A stretch of DNA of 64,000 bases from Verrucomicrobiales bacterium (GCA_029213195.1 JARGNI010000018.1:42636-106635), one strand, 5' to 3'. Numbered from the stretch's first letter, positions 27,950 through 37,003 are shown. The notes: generated from the letters alone by a model not told the origin. A program made the numbers and translations.

Positions 27950-29059
27950 ATGACAAACCCATCGAAACGTACCGGAGCGATCACCGCTCTGATCCTATCA
28001 CTGACCCTGCCCGGACTTCTCCAGGCGCAGGATGCCGAGAACGAAGCTCCGGCTCCCGCACCTGCAGCGCCTGCTCCGGCCCCAGCAGCCCCCACCAATG
28101 CCGTGGTCCTGACCGTGGACGGCACGCCGATCACGGAGAACGACGTTCGCGAAATCATGATGGCCCGATTCGGTCGTCAGTTGCAGCAAATGCCACCCGA
28201 GCAACTCGCGATGGTCCAGCAGCAGATGCAACAAATGGTCATGGGAGATCTCATCTCCAAGGCACTTTTCCTGAATGCGGCCAACAAGGAAGGCTTCGAA
28301 GCCAGCCAGGAAGAAATCGATGAAAAGATGGGCGAGATCGCAGCCAGTCTCCCCGAAGGTGCCAAGCTTGAGGAGTTTGCCGCCCAGGCCGGTGTCGACC
28401 TCAACCGCATCAAGAACCAGATCTCGGAAGACATCAAGATCCGCCAACTCTTCGACAAGGTGACCGCCGGCATCGAGAAACCCGCCGAAGCGGAAGTGAA
28501 GACCTACTACGACGAGCATCCTGACGAGTTCAAGCAGGACGCCAGCGTGACTGCTTCTCACATCCTTTTCTCTACCCAGGGTGAGACCGACGAGGCCAAG
28601 CTCGCCGCGACCCTGAAAGCTGCGGAAGAACTTCAGACCGAACTCAACAAGGAAGACGGAGAGTCGTTCGAAGACATGGCGACCGCTCACTCCGACTGCC
28701 CCAGCAAAGCCGAGGGTGGAAGCCTCGGGGAATTCTCCCGCGGCCAGATGGTTCCTGAATTCGAGGAAGCAGCCTTCACCCAGAAAGTCGGAAAAGTCGG
28801 CGCTCCCGTAAAGACCCAGTTCGGTTACCACCTCATCAAGGTAGTCGAGCGCAAGGACGCCAAGGAACTCCCTTTTGCAGAAGTAAAAGAACAACTCGCC
28901 ACCAACCTCTTCGAGCAGAAGAAGTCGGAGAAGGTCGAGTCCTACCTCGAAGAGCTTCGCGCCAGCGCCAAGATCGAGCAGCCCGGCGCCCCGGCGGCAC
29001 CTGCCGAACCAGCCCCGAAAGAGGCTGAAGCGCCCGCGGAAGAGTCGCTCGACATCTGA
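27950..29059 (+). CDS. periplasmic parvulin-type peptidyl-prolyl isomerase (SurA/PrsA-like)
   Basis: A 369-residue protein with a signal peptide, then an Ala/Pro-rich linker (EAPAPAPAAPAPAPAAP). A SurA-N-like chaperone region (VVLTVDGTPITENDVREIMM, residues about 55-190) precedes one PpiC domain: VTASHILFSTQGE, FEDMATAHSDCPSKAEGGSLGEF and FGYHLIKV. The C-terminus is again Ala/Pro/Glu-rich. It catalyses proline isomerisation and assists folding of exported or outer membrane proteins. The upstream 238 bp holds no gene and presumably its promoter; a strong terminator follows at 29094. Confidence 0.88.
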   Translation: MTNPSKRTGAITALILSLTLPGLLQAQDAENEAPAPAPAAPAPAPAAPTNAVVLTVDGTPITENDVREIMMARFGRQLQQMPPEQLAMVQQQMQQMVMGDLISKALFLNAANKEGFEASQEEIDEKMGEIAASLPEGAKLEEFAAQAGVDLNRIKNQISEDIKIRQLFDKVTAGIEKPAEAEVKTYYDEHPDEFKQDASVTASHILFSTQGETDEAKLAATLKAAEELQTELNKEDGESFEDMATAHSDCPSKAEGGSLGEFSRGQMVPEFEEAAFTQKVGKVGAPVKTQFGYHLIKVVERKDAKELPFAEVKEQLATNLFEQKKSEKVESYLEELRASAKIEQPGAPAAPAEPAPKEAEAPAEESLDI

Positions 29060-29093
29060 TCTCGCGCTCTCCGAACATCAATATTCAAACAGG

Positions 29094-29124
29094 AAACGCG
29101 CTCCCGAAACGGAGCGCGTTTTTT
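29094..29124 (+). terminator. intrinsic terminator after the parvulin gene
   Basis: AAACGCGCTCC at 29094-29104 pairs with GGAGCGCGTTT at 29111-29121 around a CGAAAC loop, with the T-run continuing through 29124. It lies 35 nt after the stop and next to the end of the convergent ceramidase-like gene. Confidence 0.9.
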
Positions 29125-29127
29125 GTT

Positions 29128-30576
29128 TCAAGGCTCAACCGTCCGCAATTGGTCGTGGAGAAGATGAACTCTACGAACCAGCTGTTCCTCGATCTCCGGC
29201 ACCCACGGTGCAGGGTGAACCGCAGAGCGGACAAAGCGCATCGCCTCCCCTCCCTCGTAGCCACCTTCCATGAGGACTCTGCGACTCGGAATGTAAGTCA
29301 TGACATCGTTGCTGTAGCCAGCCACCCAAACCGTTCCCTTGTCCTGCTCCTGCCACTCCCGCTTCAACCGCAGCGAGTAATCGACCACCACCTCCCCACC
29401 CAGTGCGACGAGGGTCAGGCCGCCGCCCTCGTCTCCGAGACGAAGAACCTGGACGGGCACGGGATAGCTTTCCGGAAAGGCCTTCTCTTTCTTCCAGACC
29501 TCGAGAAGAAACGCGGCATAGCGCGCCTCGTATCGGTTCGAGGACTGGCTCCGCTGTTTCAACGACTCCGGTGTCGGAGGCTCCTGATAGCGGATCGGCT
29601 CCCAGTGCAACGCCGCCCCCGAGCGAGGCGAGAGTATCTGGGCGGGAGTTTCGAGAGCCGCTTCCACTGCCGTCGCCATGGCCCTCCCATGCCGCTGAGC
29701 GTAGTTCAGCATTCTCCGAGGATATGGATTCTGATCTCCAGAGCAGCCATTCAGAAACATCGCGATTACCCCAGGATGATCCTCTTCAAAATATTTCTGT
29801 GCGAAGCCCGGCCAGTCTCCGTTGATCTCCATCCCCGAAAGCACCGTGGCATGACACGCATACCCGAAGAGAACTGCCAGCAGGTCTCCCTGCTCATCCC
29901 GTACCTGCAACACGGGCACCTCGTGATCGACCGGAGCTTCCGGGTTGGGTGCATTCTTCCATTTCCCGGGTCCCACCGGAGTTCGCCGATTGATCGCGAA
30001 ACCGCAGCGAGCTTTGGAGAACGACACCGCCACCGGTTTCCGCCCTTCCCTCACCTCACTCACGAGAAGCTCGATTTTCTCGAGGACCGAGTCCACGTAT
30101 CGCAGAGTGCTCTCAACTCGCTCCTCCGCCTCCTCATCCGGAATGTTCGAGTAGGCAGGCTTCATCGTTCCATCGGGAGCCTCGTAGACTCGGACCATCG
30201 GTCCGCTATGCGTATGGGAGGCGTTGAGGAGGAGTCGGTGGGGTGAAAGGTCCAGCCGTTCTGCCAGCTTCTCTTCGAGGTGATTTCGAAAACTACGCGG
30301 CACACCGATCCAATCGAGAGTCACCACGACGATGGGATCCTGATCGCTGTCTTCCAGGTAGAGGACCTTGGCGAAAAGCGGCTCGAGCACACTCTCGTAG
30401 GGCCTCTTTCGAGCGGCGTATCCTGCCATCCACATCGACTCGCCCGGAGTAATCTCCACGGTCCCCGCATTGCCGTTCCAGAGTCGTGCTTCCTCCGCGT
30501 GAAGAGTGATCAGGAGCAATGAAATTCCTAACATGACACCAAGAAGGAAAAGCCTGCGAATCAAGGAGTTCTTCAT
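29128..30576 (-). CDS. exported neutral/alkaline ceramidase-like hydrolase
   Basis: A 482-residue protein. The ATG at 30576 starts a signal-anchor or signal peptide (RRLFLLGVMLGISLLLITLHA). Features of the neutral ceramidase N-terminal family: GTVEITPGESMWMAGYAARK, the zinc-binding LNASHTHSGP, VLFGYACHATVLSG and the FLNGCSGDQNP segment. It is shorter than full ceramidases and lacks an obvious C-terminal Ig-like domain. Many PVC genomes carry several such proteins with unknown substrates, so amidase activity on ceramide is not assured. Confidence 0.82.
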   Translation of the reverse strand: MKNSLIRRLFLLGVMLGISLLLITLHAEEARLWNGNAGTVEITPGESMWMAGYAARKRPYESVLEPLFAKVLYLEDSDQDPIVVVTLDWIGVPRSFRNHLEEKLAERLDLSPHRLLLNASHTHSGPMVRVYEAPDGTMKPAYSNIPDEEAEERVESTLRYVDSVLEKIELLVSEVREGRKPVAVSFSKARCGFAINRRTPVGPGKWKNAPNPEAPVDHEVPVLQVRDEQGDLLAVLFGYACHATVLSGMEINGDWPGFAQKYFEEDHPGVIAMFLNGCSGDQNPYPRRMLNYAQRHGRAMATAVEAALETPAQILSPRSGAALHWEPIRYQEPPTPESLKQRSQSSNRYEARYAAFLLEVWKKEKAFPESYPVPVQVLRLGDEGGGLTLVALGGEVVVDYSLRLKREWQEQDKGTVWVAGYSNDVMTYIPSRRVLMEGGYEGGEAMRFVRSAVHPAPWVPEIEEQLVRRVHLLHDQLRTVEP

Positions 30577-30792
30577 ACTCCTGATGCTAAGCCTGTCACG
30601 AATCTTCCGTCGCTCACGCATTCAAGGAGATCGCCTTCCCAAAAGGCGATACGGGATTTCTGTCACCGCGAACTCGCCCAAATTCGACTTCTCGACAATT
30701 GGTGCACAGTTTTCGGGCAACCCCTGCGCGAAACGCTCGCCCGCCCTGATTTGCGGCTGGACGAACCGTTGGAAGAAGGATTTGCTTCCTCT

Positions 30793-31035
30793 ATGCCGAT
30801 CAATCATCACCCGCTCACGTCTGAATTCCCCGAGCATCACGATACCATCCATCAACTGAAGCTGAATAACGCTCACTTCCGCAAGCTCATGGAGGAGTAT
30901 GAGGCGCTCGACAAAGAGATTTTCCGGATGGAAGAAGGAATCGAAAATCCGGAAGACACCGTCCTCACCGAGGAGAAGAAGAAGCGACTGAGCTTGAAAG
31001 ATCAGATCGCCGGGATGATCCAGGAAGCTTCGTAA
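30793..31035 (+). CDS. YdcH-family (DUF465) small protein
   Basis: An 80-residue protein. The start MPINHHPLTSEFPEHHDTIHQL and the central helix with FRKLMEEYEALDKEIFRMEEG followed by LKDQIAGMIQ match the YdcH/DUF465 helical-hairpin family. The family is widespread; its function is unknown. The longer in-frame start at 30751 would add non-conserved residues. It lies 13 bp upstream of a 47-residue membrane protein and 185 bp upstream of a DksA-type zinc-finger gene, all on the same strand. Confidence 0.85.
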   Translation: MPINHHPLTSEFPEHHDTIHQLKLNNAHFRKLMEEYEALDKEIFRMEEGIENPEDTVLTEEKKKRLSLKDQIAGMIQEAS

Positions 31036-31048
31036 CCTTTTCGACAAG

Positions 31049-31192
31049 ATGCCTGACGATCCGGAAAAGACTCCTGAAAAACCTTCCTTCGAATTGAAGG
31101 AACGGTTCGTCTGGAAGTGGCATCCTCATGGCTGGCTCGTCGGGTTTCTCATCGTCGTCCTCATCCTTCTATTTCGTGCCTTTGCTCGTTGA
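31049..31192 (+). CDS. 47-residue single-pass membrane protein
   Basis: A short frame with a charged N-terminus (PDDPEKTPEKP), an aromatic-basic stretch (RFVWKWHPHGW) and one hydrophobic helix (LVGFLIVVLILLFRAFA) ending in Arg before the TGA. Spacing is tight: 13 bp after the YdcH-like gene and 28 bp before the DksA-like gene, so it fits a small operon. I do not recognise a family. Support comes from the membrane-helix pattern and from position, not from homology. Confidence 0.55.
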   Translation: MPDDPEKTPEKPSFELKERFVWKWHPHGWLVGFLIVVLILLFRAFAR

Positions 31193-31220
31193 AAAAGAAA
31201 ACACCACCTTTCCCAGGAAC

Positions 31221-31571
31221 ATGAAACCCGAAGACATCACCTCTTTTCGCAAAGCTCTGGAAGAACAATTGGCTTCCCTGACAAAGGTGTCCGGGGATCA
31301 TCAGAAGCTCCTCGACGAGGCACACGAGACCCAGGACTTTGTAGGTGGCGATCGCGCCGCTGAACTGGAAACCATGGAAGTCGACGCCTCCGTCGCCGAA
31401 AGCGAATTCCTCCTCCAGAAAAAAATTCAACATGCACTCGAGCGGATCGATTCGGGAACTTACGGCGTTTGCGAAGCTTGCGGGAAAGAGATCCCTCGAG
31501 CCCGACTCGAGGCCAAGCCGAGCGTTTCGCTCTGCCTGACCTGCCAGGAAGCTCACGAAGCAAACGGGTAG
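31221..31571 (+). CDS. DksA/TraR-family zinc-finger protein
   Basis: A 116-residue protein. The N-terminal half is a coiled coil (FRKALEEQLASLTKV to ALERIDSGTYG). The C4 zinc finger is CEACGKEIP...LCLTCQEAH. This is the TraR/DksA fold, whose members bind RNA polymerase through its secondary channel and adjust transcription during stress. The ATG at 31221 is chosen because the frame upstream overlaps the small membrane protein gene. Compared with E. coli DksA it is short and lacks a clear DxxDxA coiled-coil tip, so ppGpp-type activity is uncertain. Confidence 0.85.
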   Translation: MKPEDITSFRKALEEQLASLTKVSGDHQKLLDEAHETQDFVGGDRAAELETMEVDASVAESEFLLQKKIQHALERIDSGTYGVCEACGKEIPRARLEAKPSVSLCLTCQEAHEANG

Positions 31572-31820
31572 ATTCAGCAAGGGCTCTGACCAAGAGCCGA
31601 ACTGCCTGCGCTCCTTACCGCCGCAGAGATCGGGACAGTTTCCCACCGCAAGCCTGTTTCCGATTCGCCAGATCTCTCTTGAGAATCCCGCTTCGTCGCG
31701 GGTGGCCCGATCTGGAATTCCTTCGTTACGAGGAGAGCGCGATCGCTCCCTTGCAACCGCATCAGGATCGGAGTCGTTACTTTTGACGCGGGATCGTTTC
31801 GGCGGTCCTTTCTTGTCGCT

Positions 31821-33298
31821 ATGATCCGATCTACGGACAGGTCCTTTGCATTTTTCGCTCTGGCTCTTGTTGCGATCACCTCGCAACTCGCGACCCGCAG
31901 TCTTGCCGGCCCTATCACGCGCAGTCTTGCCGGCCCTATCACGGAATCGCCCCCCAAAGATCCGATGCTTCTCCTTGAGAACGATCGTTTCAAAGTGCGC
32001 GGCCACTTCCAGGCGGGCGTAAATGCCGTGAGCGAAACCAACCTCTTCTGGGATCTCGCAAGGCTTGCCACAGGAAACACTACCTTCGATGCAGACGCTG
32101 AATGGCTGGAATATTACACCGAGCCCGGGTTCAGCTTCGAAGGCATCCTCACTCCGGAATCTTCCTTTTTCGGAAAAATCTCTGCCGTGGCTTCCTACAC
32201 GGATAGCATCGATGCCTTCGACGAAGGCAATACCGGGGAAGTTACCCTCGAGGAAGGCTTTTTTGGTTACCGAGTCGACCTTGAAGAGGACTGGAAATTG
32301 GAAACCTCCTTCGGAGCACGTGTCCTGAAACTCGGAACCGGGATGTTGATCTCGAATGGAGGAGGAGATGGTTTCGAGCGAGGCGCACTGAAATTCGGTC
32401 CCCGCGAAGCGTGGAAGAGAGCGGGCATTCTGCAGTTTTCTCAAGACCGATTCCAAGCCACCGGCTTCTATCTCGAGCCCAACGAGCTCTCTTCGAACGA
32501 CACGAACAACGGCCTCGCCGGGTTCGACCTTCGATGGGACGGTAGCGCAGGAGGTTTCGCGGGATTGACCTATCTCCACGTGGTGGAATCCGATGCCCCC
32601 TATCCAAAAGCGGCACCGGGAGGCGTCGGTCCCCCCACCGTCACGGTCGGCGATCGAGAGGGTTTGAATGCCTTGAACTTCTATGGACGGACCGACAAGC
32701 TCGGTGGCCCCCTGGAAAACTGGACTTTCGCGACTGACCTCGCCTACGAATGGAACCCGGACATCGACCTCAAGGCCTGGGGAGGTCGCCAGAAAATCGA
32801 GTATGTCTTTCCGGATCTACCGTGGCGACCCACTCTCGGCTATTCCTACCAGATCTTTTCGGGAGACGATCCGAATACTCCCACCCAGGAACGTTTCGAC
32901 CCACTCTACTACAACGGATCACCCAGCGCCTGGGCTTCTGGCTCGAAGTCGGCCATGGTCTTCATCAATTCCAATGTGCAGACCCATGGGGTCAGCCTCC
33001 GGGTGAGCCCGACCCCGAAAGACACCCTCACCCTTCGCTACTCTCACGTTCGCGTCGACGAACTTCGCAGCCCGGTGCAATTCGGGCAGGCAACTCGAAC
33101 CCAGTTTTCCGGCGGACTTTCTACCGTGGTCACCGGCGTCACCGAGCCCCACCTCTCCGACGACCTCTTCTTGGAATACAGCCGTATCATCAACCCGAAC
33201 ACCTATCTCACTGCCGGTTTCAGTGCATCAAGAATGCTGCCGGAGGAGATGCCCCCGATTGGACAGGAGGATTCATCAATGTCGTCATCAACTACTAG
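31821..33298 (+). CDS. outer-membrane porin / alginate-export-like barrel, frame disturbed near its 3' end
   Basis: An exported beta-barrel protein of roughly 490 residues: signal peptide (FAFFALALVAITSQLA), then alternating strands such as NWTFATDLAYEWN, RPTLGYSYQIFSGDD and DTLTLRYSHVRVDE, like AlgE/alginate-export proteins of PVC bacteria. The frame that is open from 31821 loses porin character after AGFSAS (about 33230). The expected barrel end, GGDAPDWTGGFINVVINY-stop, is present in the -1 frame and ends at 33298. Either a base or short segment is missing around 33225-33245, or the sequence has an error there. A 24-bp tandem duplication (31896-31943) lies just after the signal peptide core. 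Confidence 0.75.
31896..31943 (+). repeat. 24-bp perfect tandem duplication in the porin gene
   Basis: Two identical adjacent 24-bp units (31896-31919 and 31920-31943) encode RSLAGPIT twice near the signal-peptide cleavage region. The repeat keeps frame and looks recent, since the copies are identical. Confidence 0.9.
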
Positions 33299-34613
33299 TC
33301 CCCACTTTTTCATCAGTTGCATCACTGGAGCCGCCTGGGCTCTCACGCTCTGCGCTGCCTCTGCGGAAGCCCCGGCCCAACTCGATGCGATCGAGTCCGA
33401 TCCGAAAACCTTGGGATGGATGGAGGGATTTCCACCCCCGCCCGACAAGACGATCGTACAACCCGACTCCAACTATTTCAGCTTTCCCAAGCTCCGCTGG
33501 ACAGTCTGCCACTTCCGCGAACTTCTCCCGACGAAGCAGGTCAGCCGAGGACTCGGAGCCCCCGCGCCCCTCGAGACATCACTCCTCCACGAGGAGATCG
33601 ATGAGGTCACCTTCTCGCCTCTGGGAAGTGAAGACACCATGACATGGGAGGAGTCCCTTGGGGCGAACTACACCGATGGCATGTTGATTCTGCACAAGGG
33701 AAAGATCGTCTACGAGCGTTACTTCGGAGCATTTCGGGAAGATGGGAAGCATGGTGCGATGTCGATGACCAAATCGATGGTCGGGCTCCTCGCTGAAATT
33801 CTTGTGGCCGAGGGAGAACTGGACGAGGACGCGCTCGTCTCGACCATTGTTCCCGAACTCGAGAGAACCGCTTTTGGAGATGCCACCGTTCGTCAGGTCA
33901 TGGATATGACTACAGGCCTCGACTACAGTGAGAACTACTCGGACCCCGAGGCCGATGTCTGGATCTACAACGCAGCAGCCAATCCTCTACCCAAGCCTGC
34001 TGACTACGAAGGGCCGAGAACCTACTACGAGTATTTGCAGACAGTGGCCAAGGAAGGCGATCACGGGGAAGCTTTTGGATACAAGACGATCAACACGGAC
34101 GCCCTCGGCTGGATTCTCGCTCGCACGACAGGCAAGAGTGTCGCCGAACTCCTCTCGGATCGGATCTGGAGACGGATCGGTGCGGAACAGGATGCGTACA
34201 TGACGGTGGATTCGATCGGCGTTCCCTTCGCGGGTGGTGGCCTCAGCGCAGGTTTGCGGGACCTGGGTCGCGTTGGGCAACTGATGCTCAACGGCGGCAA
34301 CTTCAATGGACGGTCCCTCTTCCCTACTGCCGTAGTGGAGAGCATCCGCCAGGGTGGCGATCGCGAAGGCTTCGCAAAGGCCGGATACAAGACTCTCGAA
34401 GGCGGCAGCTACAAGAGCATGTGGTGGCTCTTCCACAATGATCACGGTGCCTATGCCGCGAGAGGCGTTCATGGACAGACGATCTACGTCGATCCCAAAG
34501 CGGAAATGGTTCTCGTTCGTTTTGCCTCTCACCCCCAGGCGAAAAACGCGTATATCGATCCGACTTCGCTTCCCGCCTACGAGGCCGTCGCGAAATTCCT
34601 CCTCACAAAATAG
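33279..34613 (+). CDS. exported serine hydrolase, class C beta-lactamase fold
   Basis: A 444-residue protein. The frame is continuous with the porin frame upstream, but a GGAGG box at 33266-33270 sits 8 nt before the ATG at 33279, which starts a signal peptide (FFISCITGAAWALTLCAASAEA). The active-site SxxK is in AMSMTKSMVG and a YxN-like tyrosine region is in YKTINTDALGW. VRQVMDMTTGLDYS and GLRDLGRVGQLM are typical of the 6-aminohexanoate-dimer-hydrolase/beta-lactamase family. The start overlaps the porin's C-terminal coding end, suggesting coupled expression. Substrate unknown; antibiotic resistance is not implied. Confidence 0.83.
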   Translation: MSSSTTSPHFFISCITGAAWALTLCAASAEAPAQLDAIESDPKTLGWMEGFPPPPDKTIVQPDSNYFSFPKLRWTVCHFRELLPTKQVSRGLGAPAPLETSLLHEEIDEVTFSPLGSEDTMTWEESLGANYTDGMLILHKGKIVYERYFGAFREDGKHGAMSMTKSMVGLLAEILVAEGELDEDALVSTIVPELERTAFGDATVRQVMDMTTGLDYSENYSDPEADVWIYNAAANPLPKPADYEGPRTYYEYLQTVAKEGDHGEAFGYKTINTDALGWILARTTGKSVAELLSDRIWRRIGAEQDAYMTVDSIGVPFAGGGLSAGLRDLGRVGQLMLNGGNFNGRSLFPTAVVESIRQGGDREGFAKAGYKTLEGGSYKSMWWLFHNDHGAYAARGVHGQTIYVDPKAEMVLVRFASHPQAKNAYIDPTSLPAYEAVAKFLLTK

Positions 34614-34697
34614 AGCCGCAGGCAAAGCGTTTCGGCATCCGGAAACGATCGAATTTCAGATTCGACAGACCGATTCATTTTGGTGACACTCGCGACC

Positions 34698-35582
34698 ATG
34701 ATGAAACGTACTTTCCCTCTCCTCCTTGCTCTCGTAGCCATCCTGAGTTCCTGGTGGATCGTCGAAGCCGCCGACGAGAAGAAAAAAAAGGAACCCCTCA
34801 AGATCCTCCTCGTTCTCGGCGGATGCTGTCACGACTACAAGATGCAGCAGACCATTCTCAAGGTGGGCATCGAGTCTCGAATCCACGCCGAAGTAGATAT
34901 CGAGTACAATCCTGACACGAGCACGGAAGCGCGGTTTGAAATCTACAAGAACGATGACTGGGCCGACGGATACGATGTCATTCTCCATGACGAGTGCACA
35001 GCCAAGGTCACCGATGCCGACTACGTCGGACGAATCCTCAAGGCCCATCGAGAAGGAGTTCCCGCCGTCAACATCCACTGCGCGATGCACAGCTACCGCT
35101 GGGGGAATTTCAGAGAGCCCGTCGAGACAGGATCCGACAACTCCGGATGGTTCGAAATGCTCGGCGTTCAGTCCTCTGGACACGGCCCCAAGGAGCCAAT
35201 CGACATCACTTACACGGACGAAACCCATCCCATCACCGTCGGCATGAAGGACTGGACCACCGTCAACGAGGAGCTATACAACAACATCCAGGTTTTCGAT
35301 ACGGCCCATCCTCTCGCGACTGGAAAACAAATCCAGCCTCCTCGCAAAAAGAAGGGACAGGCCCCTTCGGATGTGAAGCCCAAGGAAGCGACCGCGGTCG
35401 TGGCCTGGACCAATCTCTACGGTCCCAAGAAGACCCGAATCTTCAGCACGACGATCGGACACTTCAATGAAACCGTCGCCGATGATCGATACCTCGACCT
35501 GGTGACCCGCGGCCTGCTCTGGGTCACCGGGAACCTCAACGAAGACGGTTCGGCCACACCCGACTACGCCAAAGCGAAGTGA
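34698..35582 (+). CDS. exported ThuA-domain protein
   Basis: A 294-residue protein with a signal peptide (RTFPLLLALVAILSSWWIVEA). The ThuA glutamine-amidotransferase-like fold is seen in LKILLVLGGCCHDY, the YDVILHDECTAKVTD strand and VNIHCAMHSYRWGNFRE. GHGPKEPIDITYTDETHPIT and the AVVAWTNLYGPKKTRIFSTTIGH segment finish the domain. Export and frequent clustering with sugar oxidoreductases point to trehalose- or disaccharide-related metabolism, as ThuA was named for trehalose utilisation; no enzymatic residue can be assigned. It is likely a single-gene unit. Confidence 0.85.
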   Translation: MMKRTFPLLLALVAILSSWWIVEAADEKKKKEPLKILLVLGGCCHDYKMQQTILKVGIESRIHAEVDIEYNPDTSTEARFEIYKNDDWADGYDVILHDECTAKVTDADYVGRILKAHREGVPAVNIHCAMHSYRWGNFREPVETGSDNSGWFEMLGVQSSGHGPKEPIDITYTDETHPITVGMKDWTTVNEELYNNIQVFDTAHPLATGKQIQPPRKKKGQAPSDVKPKEATAVVAWTNLYGPKKTRIFSTTIGHFNETVADDRYLDLVTRGLLWVTGNLNEDGSATPDYAKAK

Positions 35583-35669
35583 GGGTCGCCTTCAGTCCTG
35601 AGTCCATCGCCGAGTTCTATTCCGCTGCGATCGGTCATAGCCTAAATCCACGTGACGAGGGAGGTGGCA

Positions 35670-36071
35670 ATGGACAGAGAGCAGGCACGTTCCTTGCCTT
35701 TGCCAGCTCTTCTGCGCTCCATTTTCGACTCTACAATGATTGAAACCGAAGGAGAGTTTCTCGTCAGGAAGTGGGGCTGGACTCTTCTCGTCATTGCTTT
35801 GGGCATCTGTGGCACGATTTCGATCATCACCCAGGAATCCTATTTTCCTCAAGGAGGTCGTGGAACCGGAGGTGGTTTCGTAAAGATTTCCGGGCAACAG
35901 GCGGTCTTTGCAGGACTCGCCTACATCGGTATTGGAATCGCTCTTCTCGGCAATTTCGTCCTTCCGTATTCCGATAAGCTTCACACCTGGGAGCGAATCG
36001 TTTTCTCCTCCGGACTCATCCTCACGATCGTCGGAATCGCCTTGGTGATTTGGCGATTCCTTTCTCCGTAG
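35670..36071 (+). CDS. small membrane protein, two to three helices
   Basis: A 133-residue protein without a recognised family. An N-terminal cytoplasmic stretch (LPLPALLRSIFDSTMIETEGEF) is followed by hydrophobic segments WTLLVIALGICGTISII, AVFAGLAYIGIGIALLGNFVL and IVFSSGLILTIVGIALVIW. AGGGAGG-type purine sequence at about 35657-35664 supports the ATG at 35670 rather than the upstream GTG at 35652. No neighbour suggests a role. Confidence 0.65.
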   Translation: MDREQARSLPLPALLRSIFDSTMIETEGEFLVRKWGWTLLVIALGICGTISIITQESYFPQGGRGTGGGFVKISGQQAVFAGLAYIGIGIALLGNFVLPYSDKLHTWERIVFSSGLILTIVGIALVIWRFLSP

Positions 36072-36142
36072 CTTGATCGACACGGTGAAAACAGGGAGCC
36101 TACCCTGCATAGAAACCGAGCGCGGGTAGCCCCCGGAACTGC

Positions 36143-36337
36143 CTACAAGAGCTTCCCATCGACTTCTTTCGCCCCCTTGATCAAGCGGCAAAATTCCTTC
36201 TTCGACACCGAGTGATGGGTTCCCACCTCTGGGTCCTTCATATCGAGTTGCTTGTAGTCGACAGTGAGTCGTTCGAGCTGCACGATTCGGTAGAGCGTCT
36301 CACCCTGGCGCCAGAGTTGGTTTTGACGAAGTTTCAT
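36143..36337 (-). CDS. 64-residue conserved-looking hypothetical protein
   Basis: A small soluble basic protein (QLWRQGETLYRIVQLERLTVDYK ... SVSKKEFCRLIKGAKEV). It has a balanced charged composition, is amphipathic, and shows regular codon usage on the coding strand. The fold suggested is a small beta barrel followed by a helix, but I do not recognise the family. It stands alone on the minus strand between two small membrane-protein genes. Confidence 0.55.
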   Translation of the reverse strand: MKLRQNQLWRQGETLYRIVQLERLTVDYKQLDMKDPEVGTHHSVSKKEFCRLIKGAKEVDGKLL

Positions 36338-36505
36338 TCCGGCACCCTACCCCGGGAACTGCCTGTGCCCAACCTTGAATCGCTTTCACTCGACTTGCAC
36401 CTTTCCCGAGAGACACAATCGCTTCTCCGCATGGATACTTCTCAGTCGTGCATGATCTACGAAATTCGCCCCAACAAGGAAGCCCGATTCCTTTGCATGA
36501 CGAAA

Positions 36506-36534
36506 TTGACTTGGAGTGCTCGATTTCCTACTCT
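36506..36534 (+). promoter_or_regulatory. candidate promoter of the 59-residue membrane protein gene
   Basis: TTGACT at 36506-36511 and TACTCT at 36529-36534 are separated by 17 bp, placing the transcription start a few bases before the ATG at 36543. The -10 box is weak. Confidence 0.35.
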
Positions 36535-36542
36535 CCTCCGCA

Positions 36543-36722
36543 ATGATTGAAGTCACTGCCATACTTATCGCCATCCTGCTCGCATTTATCCTTTTCTGGG
36601 TCGGGAAGATTTCTTACATGCTCCAGAAAAGCCTCAACGAAATCCTCAAGGGCCTGAACTCCCTCGACCAGCGCCTCAGTGGGATCGAGAAAGGCTTGGA
36701 ATCCCAGAACGATTCGAAGTAG
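36543..36722 (+). CDS. 59-residue membrane-anchored coiled-coil protein
   Basis: One N-terminal membrane helix (VTAILIAILLAFILFWVG) is followed by a heptad-like helix (LQKSLNEILKGLNSLDQRLSGIEKGLESQ) in the cytoplasm or periplasm. The layout resembles small anchored coiled-coil proteins, but no family is recognised. The ATG at 36543 is preferred to the upstream frame at 36516, as it begins directly at the membrane helix. Confidence 0.6.
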   Translation: MIEVTAILIAILLAFILFWVGKISYMLQKSLNEILKGLNSLDQRLSGIEKGLESQNDSK

Positions 36723-37003
36723 TCGAACGGAAAACAGGCTCCCTCGGTTTCTCAGGGAGTCGGAACCGCTCTTTCACGCAACAGGCTGCAGTGAAGAAGC
36801 GAGGGAAAATCATCGGCAGGGGTTGGCCGAGACACGACAACGAAAAACTTCTTCCCGCTCTGCAAAGAAGAAATCCTGACCGATCTCCAGAGGTTCAAAG
36901 AGAGACGGGCAACTAGGGAGCGAGCCACCTCCTACGGCCCATCCCAAAGAATTCGATTGTCTTTTCCCGGATCGAGTCGAAACTCCCCCCCATCAAGTCA
37001 CGG
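36723..37003. other. intergenic stretch without a supported gene
   Basis: No convincing coding frame in this part of a 466-bp gap. A hairpin GCTCCCT/AGGGAGT lies near 36739-36763 without a T-run and could end the upstream small gene. The remaining part of the gap (37004-37188) is the probable promoter and long leader of the DEAD-box helicase. Confidence 0.6.

Noticed and set aside
30630..30650. Hairpin ATCGCCTT/AAGGCGAT as a terminator or riboswitch
   Set aside because: No T-run on either strand, and no conserved elements around it.
31821..34613. A 930-residue porin/beta-lactamase fusion protein
   Set aside because: A ribosome binding site, start codon and signal peptide mark an internal start at 33279, and the true porin C-terminus is present in another frame.
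36791..36916. 41-codon GTG-start basic frame in the gap before the helicase
   Set aside because: No ribosome binding site, no recognisable pattern and a non-ATG start; not distinguishable from chance.
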